A DNA stretch of 64,000 nt from positions 310,001 to 374,000 of the forward strand of contig MU858063.1 of the NCBI GenBank assembly GCA_033297075.1, given 5' to 3'. The stretch is from Rhypophila decipiens. Taxonomy: Eukaryota; Ascomycota; Sordariomycetes; Sordariales; Naviculisporaceae. The position numbers were made by a program, and so were the translations under genes. Below the pieces are notes generated by a model. That model was not told the DNA's origin, did no database searches, and saw only the letters and a list, made by a program, of their open reading frames with translations. Below, piece by piece: positions 1 through 11,800 of the stretch (its first letter is position 1; every line of letters begins with the position of its first letter).

Positions 1-580
1 CTCATCCCTACCTCATCATATCTTGCCCAGGTATTCCATACCGATACCACCTCACTCGACGATACGACCATACCGGCTACTATACACGGGCTCTACGGAT
101 ACAGTACTGTACATACACACCTCAGTCCCAGTGCTCCCACACATCTGCATCAGCTTTTTTGCATCTACACCCCCCCAAACAGTCCCAATCGCCTGTTGGA
201 CGTCTCCCGTGCTCCGCGTCTCTTCAAACCTGTCGTTTCGTCGATGAGAAAAGGGGGGCCGCTCATTTGTCACAGACGACAATCTGGCTATATTTCGCCC
301 CCTGCAAGTTCCGACGCTGTGATACTGCTGCGCGCACCGCTCGAGACAGACCAGACAGCTGGCCTCCTTGCGACAGGAGGATTTGCGAATCGGAGGAAAC
401 GGTGCCTGATAATAGCCAGAATCCATAGCGATACCAAAGGCCCTCCTAATCTGCATATCGCATATAACATAATTCGCTAGCCTTGTACGAAACACCGACC
501 GCAAAAGGACGATTACGCCATACGGAATAAGGTACAAGCATAAATTTAGGATCCAAGAGTCTAGGGCCACCTGGCGGAAA
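1..580. other. Upstream region of the RhoGAP gene
   Basis: I see no convincing coding region here. Open frames on both strands lack recognisable protein character. The stretch most likely holds the promoter and 5' leader of the plus-strand RhoGAP gene that starts at 581. Nothing more specific can be supported. Confidence 0.4.
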
Positions 581-3041
581 ATGGGGCGCAAACCTGTACC
601 GCAGCCGCTTACTCTGGGAGACTCGCAGCGCTCTGGACAGGTCGACGACACTCGTGCTGGTGAAACTGTCCCCAAGTCTGCTGTCCCGGAAGAAACAAGG
701 TCGCCCCGGTCCCCACGGTCGCCATTTCGATTTGGCCAGAAAAAGCCTGAAAGCGCCGGCGGGCTGCAGGCTCTGCAGCTTACCGACGTCCTGCAGCAAC
801 AGCAGCAGCAACAACCGCAGCAGTCGCCTCTGCACTCCCCCCAGCACCAGCAGCAACAGCGGCACCAATACCAAAACACATACCCAGATCAGCAGAGGCA
901 ACAAGAGCAGCGCCGTCCCCAGACCCAACATCAATACCAGAGCCAGAGCCGCAGTCAGCTCCAGAACGTACCAGTAGACGATCCCTATTATCCGGCACCC
1001 CCTCGATCCTCGCCGCCTCCTCAGCAATTAGACCAACGCTCTCCCGCCCCCGCATCCCACCAACAACAACAGCAACATCAACATCAACAAGCGCCCCTGG
1101 GTCACAGGCACGCTCGCAACAACGAGGAAAAGGCGTCCAAGTCGGGCTTCTTCTTCCACTTTGGGAAGTCGTCCAAGTCATCGGATCGCCTCACATCGCC
1201 TTACTACGCCGAAACGAGGAGTGAAACAATGTCGAGGGACTCGGACCAGCAGGCCCTGTCAAAACAATCCTCGAAGCAATCAGGTATGTGCAAGATGTTG
1301 TCCAGTAGCGCCGGTTGAAGAGCGGACCCTACATGTTTCCCTTGGGTCTCGACAGGCACGAGATTTCATCCTAACATTGATTCTTTGATGCACGGTTAGA
1401 AACATTGGCCTACCCGGACCACCTGTCGCACAAACAAGTTTCGCACCTGCCTTCCAAGTCCGAAGTGTCGCTAGCCTCGTCGGTCGATTACGATTCCAAA
1501 AAGTCCAAACCGAAGCCCTTTACCATTCTCAACCGGACGAGATCGATCAAGGACCAGGAGATTGGCGATAGTAAAAATAGCCCAAGTCCCAAGGACCGTT
1601 CGCCCAGGCAGATCAAAGTCCCAGAGCCAGACCGAGCTTACGCGGCGGCACCACTGAGGACGGCGCCCATTCAGGCACACGACCGATCTTTCCGCGAGAT
1701 GATGTCGTCGGCGGTCCGGAACCACTCGGCGGAGCGGTCTCAGGGCCGCGATTCGTCGGTCGGCAGAGGCAGAGACCATCATGATAATCATCACAATAAC
1801 AACAACAGGTTTCAGCCATCATCGCTAAAAGACAATTCCGGCTCGAATTTTCTCAGTGGCCTCAAAAACAGCAAAGCGGCCGGCATTTTGAACAAGACCT
1901 TTTTTGGCACCAGGGGCGAGGGCGTGCCGCATAGTAGAGAACCTGTGGTGGACGATGAGCACTATGTCCTAAAAGTGCTCAATCTGCCTCTTGTGGAACA
2001 GACAAGAAGGACTCGGATATCCAAGCGGCTGGAGGAATCTCGGGACAAGACCGAGTTCTGGATGCCCGCCTTCCCCTGGCGCGCCATCGACTACCTGAAC
2101 TACAAGGGAAGCGACGTCGAGGGTCTGTACAGAGTTCCTGGAAGCGGGCCACAAATCAAGAAATGGCAGCGCAAGTTTGACGAAGGTAAGTCGCCACGTG
2201 GCTGGCAGAAACTCCGAGTCAATAGGCATCGTGCCGCTAACACCGTACGACAACAGATGGCGATGTGGACCTGTTTGAGCAGACGGACCTTTATGATATC
2301 AACATTATCGGCTCCATGCTCAAGGCCTGGCTGCGCGAATTACCCGACGAACTGTTCCCCAAGGCCGCCCAGGACAGAATTGCCAGGGAATGCGCAGGAT
2401 CCGAAACGGTTCCTCAGCTGCTGATCGACGAGCTCTCCAACCTGTCGCCCTTCAACTATTACCTCTTATTTGCCATCACCTGCCATCTGAGTCTCCTGCT
2501 AGCCCACTCGGACAAAAACAAGATGGACTTTCGGAACCTGTGCATCTGCTTCCAGCCTTGCATGAAGATCGACGCCTTCTGCTTCAAGTTCTTGGTGTGC
2601 GACTGGCGGGATTGCTGGAAGGGATGCAAGAACGAGGCCAAGTATATCGAGGAGGAGTACGCCCTGTTCGACCAGCCACCGCCCAAGCCTGCTGTCTCAC
2701 CTGAACCCTCGTCGCAGCAGCAGCAGCAGAGAAACGCGAGTGGAAGCGAGCGATCACCAGCCCGGCAACCAGAGACTGAGCGGAACCTTTCGTCCTCGGA
2801 CAGTGCCGGCAAGAACTCGAACCGCAGCGGCTCGGCCGAGCAAAAGGGTCGGTTAAGGAAGAAGGTTGCGGCAGAGAATGGATCGCCCGAGACCAGCCTT
2901 ACGAGCAACGCCACAACGACGCCTTCTACAGCCAAGACGACCACGGCAACGGTGTCGACGAGCCTCGAGACGCCGCCCAGGTCGTCATCCGAGCTGCGGC
3001 CGCTATCGCCGATCAAGCCACTATCGCCTCTCGGGTTTTGA
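581..3041 (+). CDS. RhoGAP domain protein (Rho GTPase-activating protein)
   Basis: Predicted to speed GTP hydrolysis by a Rho-family GTPase, acting in polarity or cell-wall signalling. Three exons: 581-1283, 1400-2185 and 2257-3041, giving 757 residues. Both introns (116 and 71 nt) have GT/AG ends, the second has a GCTAAC branch site, and the frame is kept at both joins. The N-terminal ~420 residues are low complexity: Gln-rich at about 68-115, Ser/Pro/basic elsewhere. The RhoGAP domain covers about 425-640. It has the arginine-finger motif EGLYRVPGSG (Arg about 479), LKAWLRELPDELF for the next conserved helix, and a NLCICFQPCM block in place of the usual NLxxxFxP. The Ser-rich tail repeats SPLSPI-like phosphosite motifs. 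The family call is secure. The target GTPase cannot be read from the sequence. The first ATG is the assumed start. Confidence 0.88.
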
Positions 3042-4600
3042 AAAGTTACAACAAGGATTGAATATCAAATGATACCCAACCAACAGCCTTTCCAAGCATG
3101 CCTAGGAAGTCATCCGGTGTGGTTTTATACACCTTTTGGTCCGCAATATCGGCATGCTGTCGCATTCATTCCATTGCCCTATATATATATATATATTGCT
3201 ACCATCGCACCTTTTCGAGCTTCAATACCTTTCGAATCAAAAGTTATCCCGATCGAGGCGGACGGAACGTCGCATGTACATGAGAGCGAGAGGAGCATTT
3301 ACATACTGTATTCCTGACGACCGTAACGCCGTACACGAACACGAACCTTTCTTTCACTCTTCACTGGCTTGTTGCTTGCTGCTATATTCATTGTTCTTGC
3401 ACTAGCATGCCGGGCCTTTTATTTACTTTGTCTGGTTTTGCGATTCCCCCTTTGTTCGGCTTATTTATCGCAAGGCGTCGTTTTTTCTGTCAAAATACCT
3501 CCAGTACTCGCTTTTGATGCGTGTCAGCCTCGCCTACAATGCCTCAGTTGTCGAAACTATATGCCTCAGTTTCTCCCTCAGCATGCGTACCTATCATCCC
3601 TTACATACCTTGGTTTCTCCCAAGCCACGCCTTTGTTATTATATACCCACGCCTCCTTTTTCTAGTTTATATACCCTCGATATCACAGAATAGGGCATAT
3701 ACCCCAGTGGCTGCATACGTTGAATGGGACCAGACAAAATAAGGGGTTGGGCTTGGAAACCAAAATGGGTGCTTGGCTACAGGTTGAGGCGTTGGATGAC
3801 TGTTTCTGACGGTGCTTGCTTCATACTTTTCTTGTTTCTCTTGCTCTCGTGGCTTGATGCTTTAATTACAAGTTCCGTTTGTCTCACATTTGCCATTCGT
3901 CTTGCTCGCGTTCTTTTATCTGCTGATGCGCGTGGTTGACCGTATGTCTAAATCATCTGAGTTTCGGATCATCATGTCTACTTTTGGCTTTGCTGTTTCT
4001 TACTGTTGCTGGGACTAGTACCTACCTGATCGCGCTGGGAATACCAGACGTGATGAAGTGTGCTGTCTTGTGATATGGGATGTGCATGCCCGATTGCATA
4101 ATATTTAGTTGTTATTGTATTACTAGCTGTTTTTATTGTCTTGAAATACCCATCTTTTATACTCAATATACCACTTTCGCTTGACGTCCATATTCTCTTT
4201 GCTCCAGTCACTTCTCAAGATATATTCGTTTGACGGAAGTCAGTCCTATTGACTTTGTTCTTTGCTCTCTATTCATGGCATATCTATTAATCTGACGGAT
4301 AGTTTTGATACCAACTTTTGGCCTGTCTACTTTGAGTACTCCAACTTTTCTTTTGCTTAACTTGTCTACCTTTACTTCAAGTTGTTCCTGCTTGGGGGGC
4401 TGTGTGCCACGGTATCCTCACGATGTGCTTGCCCGTCTTTTTGTGTCTGTTGAGACCATATTCCTTGGTCCTTTAAAGCTATGGCGCAGGTCTCACAGTA
4501 CCACTACGAGTGCTCTCCTATGCCGAGCCTCCTCTCGACGTTTTTCTGGTGTTTGCTGGTGTCCTGGTGTCTTCGGGTATCAGAGGCGAAGATTTTAGGC
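3042..4600. other. 3' flank of the RhoGAP gene, no supported gene
   Basis: T-rich sequence containing a short (TA)n microsatellite near 3180-3197. Short open frames on the plus strand look random in composition. The proximal part is probably the RhoGAP 3' UTR. I see no gene. Confidence 0.4.
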
Positions 4601-4827
4601 TAAGAACCCGTTGTCATCAACGGCGACGCGATTGTCGTCAATAACTACCCCGCCCCAGCGCTCGAGTACCTCGCGGCAGACTGGGCAGGCTGGAAGGGCT
4701 GGTCGCCCTTGCGTCTTGATAGCCACTTCCTAACGTTGGGCCAGTAGAACTCTTCAGGTCTGTTTTTATGGGCTTCAGCATCAGCCTTAGCCCGCTCCAT
4801 GAAGGCCTGTATCTTGATGGCGTTCAT
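4600..4827 (-). pseudogene. Eroded coding fragment with a frameshift and a C-x2-C motif
   Basis: On the minus strand an ATG at 4827 opens a protein-like frame of about 42 residues, with segments such as RPEEFYWPNVRKWLSRR. Around 4700 the protein-like character moves to the next frame, which reads PACPVCREVLERWGG and VVIDDNRVAVDDNGFLA and then stops near 4600. Charged, amphipathic composition on both sides of a frame change suggests a decayed gene end, possibly a small Cys-containing domain. I do not recognise the family. This is inference from composition only. Confidence 0.3.
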
Positions 4828-4829
4828 CG

Positions 4830-5340
4830 TGACTTATGGGTGTAAGGTGTTGAGGTATTCCGAAGCCGTAGTAGAAGAAATCGTTGTAATTGTGCTGAAT
4901 ATGAACATGGATGGCGCAATCTCCATCCGCAACCTAAAGACCAACTACATGGACACAGAGAAACTAGTTTTCAAAGCGTTTTAAGGTCGACTCTAGTCTT
5001 CAATATTCTACCTCCTAAGAAGTCATCTATGTGGGCTCATGTTCTCCGTCCCACACCGGCTATTTGTAATTGGGATTCGATAGGCCGAAGACGCCGAGAT
5101 TCATTCGATTAACGATCTCTATGTACGCAGTTGGAATCTATTGTTAAGAAGCCGGAACACCGCTTGGATTTCCTACATCCAGTTGGATTTCGCATCTCGG
5201 GAATCTCTAGAGCTTTATGCTTCGTGCGAGAGAATCCACTCTCATTCGTCCTCAGCTCATTCAACAACTGACGAGTATTCTACGCCAAATGAGGACTGTC
5301 TTAGTAGGAAGATGGTGATAGATCTGTAGTTTGCTATTAT
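4830..5340. other. Gene-poor stretch, nothing recognised
   Basis: Short open frames only. None has a domain, a splice-supported extension or a recognisable motif. It lies between two candidate relics and may itself be decayed transposon or gene sequence, but I see nothing specific. Confidence 0.3.
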
Positions 5341-5689
5341 CCAACTCTACACTATACATGAAGCCGGGACAGCTGGTTGTCCAGACTTTTTCTTGGACAA
5401 GGACTCGGATGCAGATCCTGGGACCTATCAGATGGACCAAGCAGAATCTGATAAGGAGGACCTAGAATCAGTAGAAGATCGTTCTTCTGCCTAGGAGGCA
5501 AAAGAACTACCGATGCTAGAAAGGGTAGCCCCAGAATCAAGAGTTGTTGAGTCGGCCCGGGATTCCCCTTACAGTCAGAACCAACAGGGGGGCTCAACTG
5601 GACCTAGACCAGAGAAGACCACTACCAGTACAAGTGGTAGTCCGTCCAAGCTTCGTTTACATCGCACCGAGGCGGTGGGGGCGGGCTTT

Positions 5690-5995
5690 AGGACCAACTT
5701 ATGTAGGATCAAGAGGAGGGACAAGGAGGGATTGGGAGAATAGAGGGAGAGGTATACAACGGTACTACATATGTTACAGGACGGGCTTGTCACTGTTCTC
5801 TGCCTGGCGTTCTTGATAAATGCTTTTTATTTCTTTCATGGACGGATAGTGTCATTTCGTATTTGTTTGGTATATAAGAGCCGGGAAAAGACTGAAGTGC
5901 AAGCTAACGGGAGGGTCAAAGATCTAGCCTGGCAGCCTGAATAGATCTCACTATTGACTTTACTCCCCTGACTTGCTCATGTCCATCTTGCTACC
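5690..5995 (+). mobile_element. Possible LTR retrotransposon remnant (polypurine tract plus LTR-like sequence)
   Basis: A long purine-rich run at about 5708-5753 is followed by sequence resembling a fungal LTR. It includes a TATATAAGAG TATA-like box at about 5871-5880 and then a pyrimidine-rich stretch. A polypurine tract next to a 3' LTR is expected in Gypsy and Copia elements. Upstream (5340-5700) the plus strand has broken coding-like sequence that could be the end of pol. I could not find the second LTR, clear TG...CA ends or a target duplication, so this is tentative. Confidence 0.25.
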
Positions 5996-6013
5996 TATAT
6001 TATCATATATGTT

Positions 6014-6163
6014 TCATGCCTTGAGCCAGCCAGCCAAATAACTCTGCGCTCCAAGCTTTCTTTTGCGGTCCCAGAAAGTTCTCGGCTTGTCCTCGTCTAT
6101 CTTCTTAGAAATAGACTTGGTAATCATCTTGCTAAGTTTTCCTAGCTGTTCTTCCGTGATCAT
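6014..6163 (-). pseudogene. Short Lys-rich coding relic of 49 codons
   Basis: The minus strand encodes a 49-residue frame beginning MITEEQLGKLSKMI and ending SYLAGWLKA. Its charged, helical composition is unlike the neighbouring AT-rich sequence. It might be the N-terminus of a decayed transposon protein, since an LTR-like block lies just upstream in window order. No family is recognised and no continuation was found. Confidence 0.2.
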
Positions 6164-6835
6164 AGCCGGTGTGTTATTCGTCAATTCAGCTTTGACAACC
6201 TGAGCTGAAGTTGATAATCTTCCATTCTCTTTCTCTATCCCTATTATTACATGACCTCTTTCCCTGGTAATTGGGCTCTATCGTAGATTCCAGAGAGAGG
6301 TAGGAATTCTACATACTTTTCACTAGTGTACTTTATTATGCCTTATCCTCTTCAGTGTTTGTAGATATCTCATACTCTTTCTTGACGTCCTCTGTTTACT
6401 ACATAAACGTTTTCTTCTTTTAATACTTCTAGTAGGCACCTACTTAGCCTACTTAGCAAACAGTTTAGTTAGGCATCGACGCGACCAAGGCGACACGCTG
6501 AACCTAATAAGTATGAGTACCTCTATCGATCAGTCCTGGGAAAGTAGATGAAGAGCACCTGGCGGTGGGTAGCAGGGCTGTTCAGGTCCTTGCTTTTGAG
6601 AGGTTCATTCGGTTCAATCACACACTGGTTCGAGGGTTCCATCCCCTGCAGCAAACCGTGTAGGAACCGACATTACAAGAGGGCCCGACACTACAGGAGG
6701 GCCATCGGCGAAGGTACCCGCAGAAGCCCACGAATAATGTAGATATGTGGCTTGACTAAAGACGAGCAACGGAACAAACACTGCGAAAATGCATGCCGGC
6801 AAGCTTGCCGAATCACACATAGTACACATGTGTGA

Positions 6836-7231
6836 TTAGAAGTGTTGACTACTCAACGAAAAGCATGGGAGCCTGTCAACCATCACAGCAGCACTTTGTT
6901 CCATCAGACCCTCATCTAACGGTCTACATGAGCGTCCCTGATTTGCCGATCCGAATTCCACCACACAGCCCAGCAGCCTATAACTGCGATATGGGTAGCC
7001 GTAACAAGGCTGATAGATACCGCCTTCGATGACACGGGAGAGGTCGCAAGGGTGACGATTCATGGTGGTGGAGAGATAAAGAAATGATGGGAACAGGGCA
7101 TCGCCAAATATGACGAACGATACGACGTCGTCGGCCCCGGTTCGTGATGCCTCCAGGAAGGCCTGGATGTCGTCGAAACTGTAGCTTTTGGCGCTCTTGG
7201 AGCCATTCTACTTGCCCTTGCCCTTTACCAT
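6836..7231 (-). pseudogene. Coding relic interrupted by an in-frame TAG
   Basis: An ATG at 7231 (minus) starts MVKGKGK and meets an in-frame TAG at 7210-7208. The same frame then stays open for about 124 codons to 6836. The first ~50 of these look protein-like, with KSYSFDDIQAFLEASRTG and FVIFGDALFPSF. One premature stop inside a plausible frame, in a gene-poor region, suggests a dead gene, possibly damaged by RIP-type C-to-T mutation. The second half looks less protein-like. Family unknown. Confidence 0.3.
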
Positions 7232-8825
7232 AGTTGCTTTGGTTCTGATGCTGGAACAGTTGGAGATCTGAGGGGAGGTTGGATGATGCGGGTAGCAGCG
7301 GGTTGTAGGTGGTGAGTTGTAGGAGGAGGAGGAGGATCCTCGTTCAACCGGCTAGCGCCTGTGAGTACGCAAGTATTGTAACTGTCTCGTTCGGTGACGG
7401 CGTCTCTAAACGCGGGGCCGCGGTCTCTGTTCACGGCCGGATAGGTTTTATTTGTGAGTCCCATGGCCTTTTGGTCCTGTATTGTCGCCGGCCGGGAGTG
7501 GTAGCTTGGTCTCCGATCGAGTCCAGTGAACTGCCCAGCAGTGTGAAGGACCACCTCTACTAACGGAACTTCTCCCTCTTCTGTGCGTACAATCTCTTCT
7601 CTCTAGCGTAGAAGCTTTCATAGCTGCAATAATGCTACGAACAACTTCTATCGTTCACCACAACCAAGGAGTTGCTTCTTTCCTTGTTCACCCAATCGTG
7701 GACAGCAAGTGACTTCTTAGCTTCAAGATGCTCGACAGATGCTGCGGCCGCTTCCGCTGCTGACGGCATCCAATACAGACTTCCATGAGATTTGACGGTT
7801 TAAACTTTCTTCCTCTGTTTCGTAAACAGCTATATGAAGGGGCTGGGTATCCTGTCCGTGCAGTTCTGGCATATTTGATGTTGGTTGTCCATCGGTCTCC
7901 ATGTCCCGCCCATGTTGAACATGGCCCTGTAATCATCTTTCGAGTGTCGAGTTCAGTAAACTCCATGCCTCACCTTACATTTTGAGTGTTCAATGCTACT
8001 ACTATATGTATATACTGGTCCTCTAAACTGCAGTGTCTTGCGATAGGTGACTCTGCTTTCTCATCTAGTTCAGATGTTGATGAGCAGTTAAACTGTAGCC
8101 GTCTCATCTCTATATCTATTTTGAGTAAGGATGGCTTCAAGTTCCTCTTATATAGGTGTTAGACTCTCATCAGGTTTGGTCCTGTTGATCTGCAGATACA
8201 ATTAATAGAGAGACATACATTGGGATATCTGTACTTGGCCACAGATGGAGCAGATCATTGTTAAGTAAATCTTGTGTGTTTTATGCTGTCACAAGAGCAG
8301 ATCATACTACGCGTTTTACACATTAGCAATGCCTTTTGTTCTTTGGCCATGTCATGTGCTGTTCGTAATGACACCTTTTGGTATTCTTGACAAGGCCATT
8401 AATTTCACTCGGACAGGCCTCATTTGAACTCAGAATGCTCCCAAAATTGATGCAATATTGTGCTACGAAACCAGCGAGAAGAAGCTGGGTCTGACATGGC
8501 GCCGTACACCGTGTCTATGCTATATGCTTGTTGCTAACCGTTAATGCCCACATACACCGGGACGGACCGCCCGTAAAAAATACATAAATGCCCCCAACAG
8601 CAAAATAACAGGCCTCATGTACCCATATAATACGCCTCGTGTGATCATAAAAAAGCCATTTGTTGTTTCCGTTATATGCCTCCCATAATCATATAATAGG
8701 CATTTCCTTATACTTTCCCGGGACTTCCATAAATACATGATAGGCCTCTCTTATTTATAAGCAATGCGTGTCATAAAAAAAAACAAACCGGTAGTGATTT
8801 GTTCGAAAAGGCGTATGCGAGATAA
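7232..8825. other. Gene-poor 3' flank of the histidine kinase gene
   Basis: No supported gene. A (GGA)n-like purine run lies near 7320-7336. The part close to 8826 is probably the 3' UTR of the minus-strand histidine kinase. It is A/T-rich with several ATAATAGGC or AGGCCT-like words, whose significance I cannot judge. Confidence 0.35.
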
Positions 8826-11800
8826 TCAACCGCTTCTCTTCGACTTCTTCCTGCCCTCCTCCTCCAGACGACCCACGTTCTCCACGGTCAACGAGTCGCC
8901 CGGTTCCTTGCCGTAGCTGTGCGCGTGTCCGTGTCCGAGAGAGTTTCCTGCCATCGCCAACTCGATCAGCTTATCGTCGCGGCTCTGCATGGCCATCTCG
9001 GCCTGCAGAATCTTATTCATCGGGGAGATGGCCTCGCCATCGAGCGGCGGAGATTCAACTGCCGAATGGTGATGGTTGTAGATACTGCCCGGGAGCGGGT
9101 CGGGTGAGGGCTCGGGCAGGAGATAGTTGCTGCTGGCATTCAAGAGAGATGCCTGCATGGTGGGGGACGGCGAAGTCAAGGTCCGAGTGGGGTACTCCCG
9201 GTCTGGCGACTTCGCGCCCGAGTTGGCTTGGGTAATGGTATCGTGTCCAAAGTACCCGTCACCCACAAGACCAGGGCGGTCGTGACTGATGGGCCGAGGT
9301 GTAGGCAGGTTGTTAGACTTGTCATCTCCCGGAGAAACCACCTCGTCGCTGGAGTAAAGCTCCTCGTTCATCTTGGCCATGGCGACATCTTCATCGTCTT
9401 GGACGCCTACGACGGGAATGTCCGCATTGTTGCACTGCTCGCTGGCCTCGGAGCAGTCTGATCTGGCAGACCCGTCTGGGGGCGAGATAGTTGGGCGGCG
9501 ACTGGTCAGCCAGCGGAGAAGCATGCGCTCCAACGTCTTGCTCTTTACCGGCTTGGCAAGGTAGTCATCCATGCCTGCCCTCTTGCACTTCTCCTTATCG
9601 CCCTGGATCGCCGAGGCAGTCATGGCGACGATCGGAATGTCGCTGACATAAGTCTTGTAGGGCAGGTGGTGTCGCAAGAGATGCGTGCACTTGTATCCGT
9701 CAATGACGGGCATCTGCACGTCCATGAGAATAATGTCAGGCTTGCGCTTCGTGCCCTGCTTGGCCGCGGCCACATACTCAAGCGCCTCCTTGCCGTTCCA
9801 GGCTGCCGTGACTTGGAAGCCGAGTTTTCTGATTGTCTTGATCGCGATTTGTTGGTTGATCGCGTTGTCCTCAACAACTAGGATGTGGATATTGGCCCGG
9901 TCTGCGGCTTGGAGGTCGTCCTCTCCGATGTTAGACGAGCTGATGGACGGGTTCCTCCAAGGGGTCCGGTTCTTATCCAGAGGACTTCCTGTGAGTTCGC
10001 CAGGGGGGGTTCCGACAATCTGCTCAAACTCGGAACTGTGGCACGAAACGCTCATTTCGGCCTGGAGGCGGTCAGGTAAGGCCTCGAGCTGAACCAGATT
10101 CGGCTTTCGGACGCCATGCGGTCGTTTGAAGGGGATCCAGAACGTGGCCGTGGTACCTGTTCCAAGCGTAGATTCAAGCGTGATGCGTCCACGCATCAGG
10201 TCCAGCAGATTTTTGGAAATGGTTAGGCCCAAGCCTGTGCCGCCAAATCTTCTGGCCGTAGATGAGTCCCCCTGGCTGAATGGCACAAAGAGACGCGTCC
10301 GGACGCCTTCTTCTATTCCGATTCCCGTGTCCTCGACGCTGAATTTCACCTCGATCTGGTCTGCATCTTGTTTCTCAATCATGACCGAAAATTTGACATA
10401 TCCCTGGTTGGTGAACTTGATGCTATTGGTAAGCAGGTTGGTGATGATCTGCCTCACTCTGCCCGGGTCACCCAAAACCACCAGGTCTGCGTCTATGTCG
10501 CTGGAGATGTTTGATTGGAATGCGAGACTCTTCTTATCGGCGGCAAAGCTGAGCATCTTTAACACGTCCCGGATGATGACCGAAAGTGAGAACCTCACTT
10601 CTTCGATATCCAGGCGTCCGGACTCAACTTTGGAAAAGTCGAGAATATCGTTAATGACGGTGAGCAAGGCGTTGGCGGAGCGGTAGATGTTCTCAGATAG
10701 TTCGCGCGGCTCCTCGGGGAGCTCATGGTCCAGCAGCAGCTCGGCCATGCCGATGACTCCCGTGATGGGTGTCCGGATCTCGTGTGACATCTACACGTGC
10801 CAAGTTAGTATGTCTCGTACCTACTGGTAGACATTCGTTTGAGTGGGGTGACTTACGTTTGCGAGAAACTGACTCTTGAGTCTGCTCGCCTCCTTGGCAG
10901 CAGCTTCAGCCGCGACAAGCTTTCGCTTCTCACGCTCGCGGGCCTCAATGTCTCGCTCCTTGGCCTTGAGCTCCGTCACATCCATGATCAAGCCAATCAC
11001 GCCCTCGATGGCCGTTGTCTGCGTATCTCCCTCGCCGCTCTTCTTACCTAGCGGCTGGAGTCGAGTGCGGTACCATCGTCCGTCCATCTCGTGCTCTTGA
11101 ATCTCATCCGATTCGAGGCCAGCCAGGACGGACTCCAAGGGCTTCAAAAATGGAGGCATCTGTCCCTTGGGCAGCTGCGAGTTCAGGCGGTTGAAGACGT
11201 CGTACACGTCTTCTCCTATATACCACTTGGAATTATGGTGATCGCCCTGTGATTCCCAAATCAAGGCGCCTTCCAGCATGGTAACTTTGCCGTTGAGATC
11301 GACAGTAAACATGGTCATTTGAGAGTGAGCCATGACGCTAAGCAGCTGCTGACGAGTCCTACTCGCCTCGAGCTTGGCCTCGATACTCTCGTGGACGTCA
11401 GTGCAAGTTCCGAACCACTGCTCGATCTCGCCCGTCTTCTTGTTTCTCAGCGGCAGAGCCCTGCCAAGGAACCACCTCCACTCTCCGTCGTTCCTGCGGC
11501 ACCGGTACTCAATCATGTAGGGTTCACCGGTTTGGAGGGAATGCTGCCAACGACTCTGTGTCTCGGCCATGTCCTCTGGGTGGAAGGGAAGCTCCCAGCC
11601 TTCGCCTAGTGACTGCTCTTCCGACAGGCCCGTGTAGCTGTACCATCTACTGTTGAAGAAGTCGTGCGAGCCATCTGGCCGAGCTGTCCAGACAAGCTGA
11701 GGCATCGTGTCGCATATCAGCTTGAACCGCTCAGCATCAGCTTCCTTGATGTTGTTGATTTCTTCCGTCAACTTGGTAACGTCTCTGCAGGTAACCACAC

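Noticed and set aside
52..1027. Minus-strand open frames of 193-275 codons opposite the RhoGAP 5' end
   Set aside because: They are the complement of the CAG-rich (Gln) coding region, giving Leu/Cys/Ala/Val runs. The plus-strand gene explains them.
6630..6652. GGTTCGAGGGTTCC as a possible tRNA B-box
   Set aside because: The spacing inside the box is wrong and no A-box or cloverleaf is found nearby.
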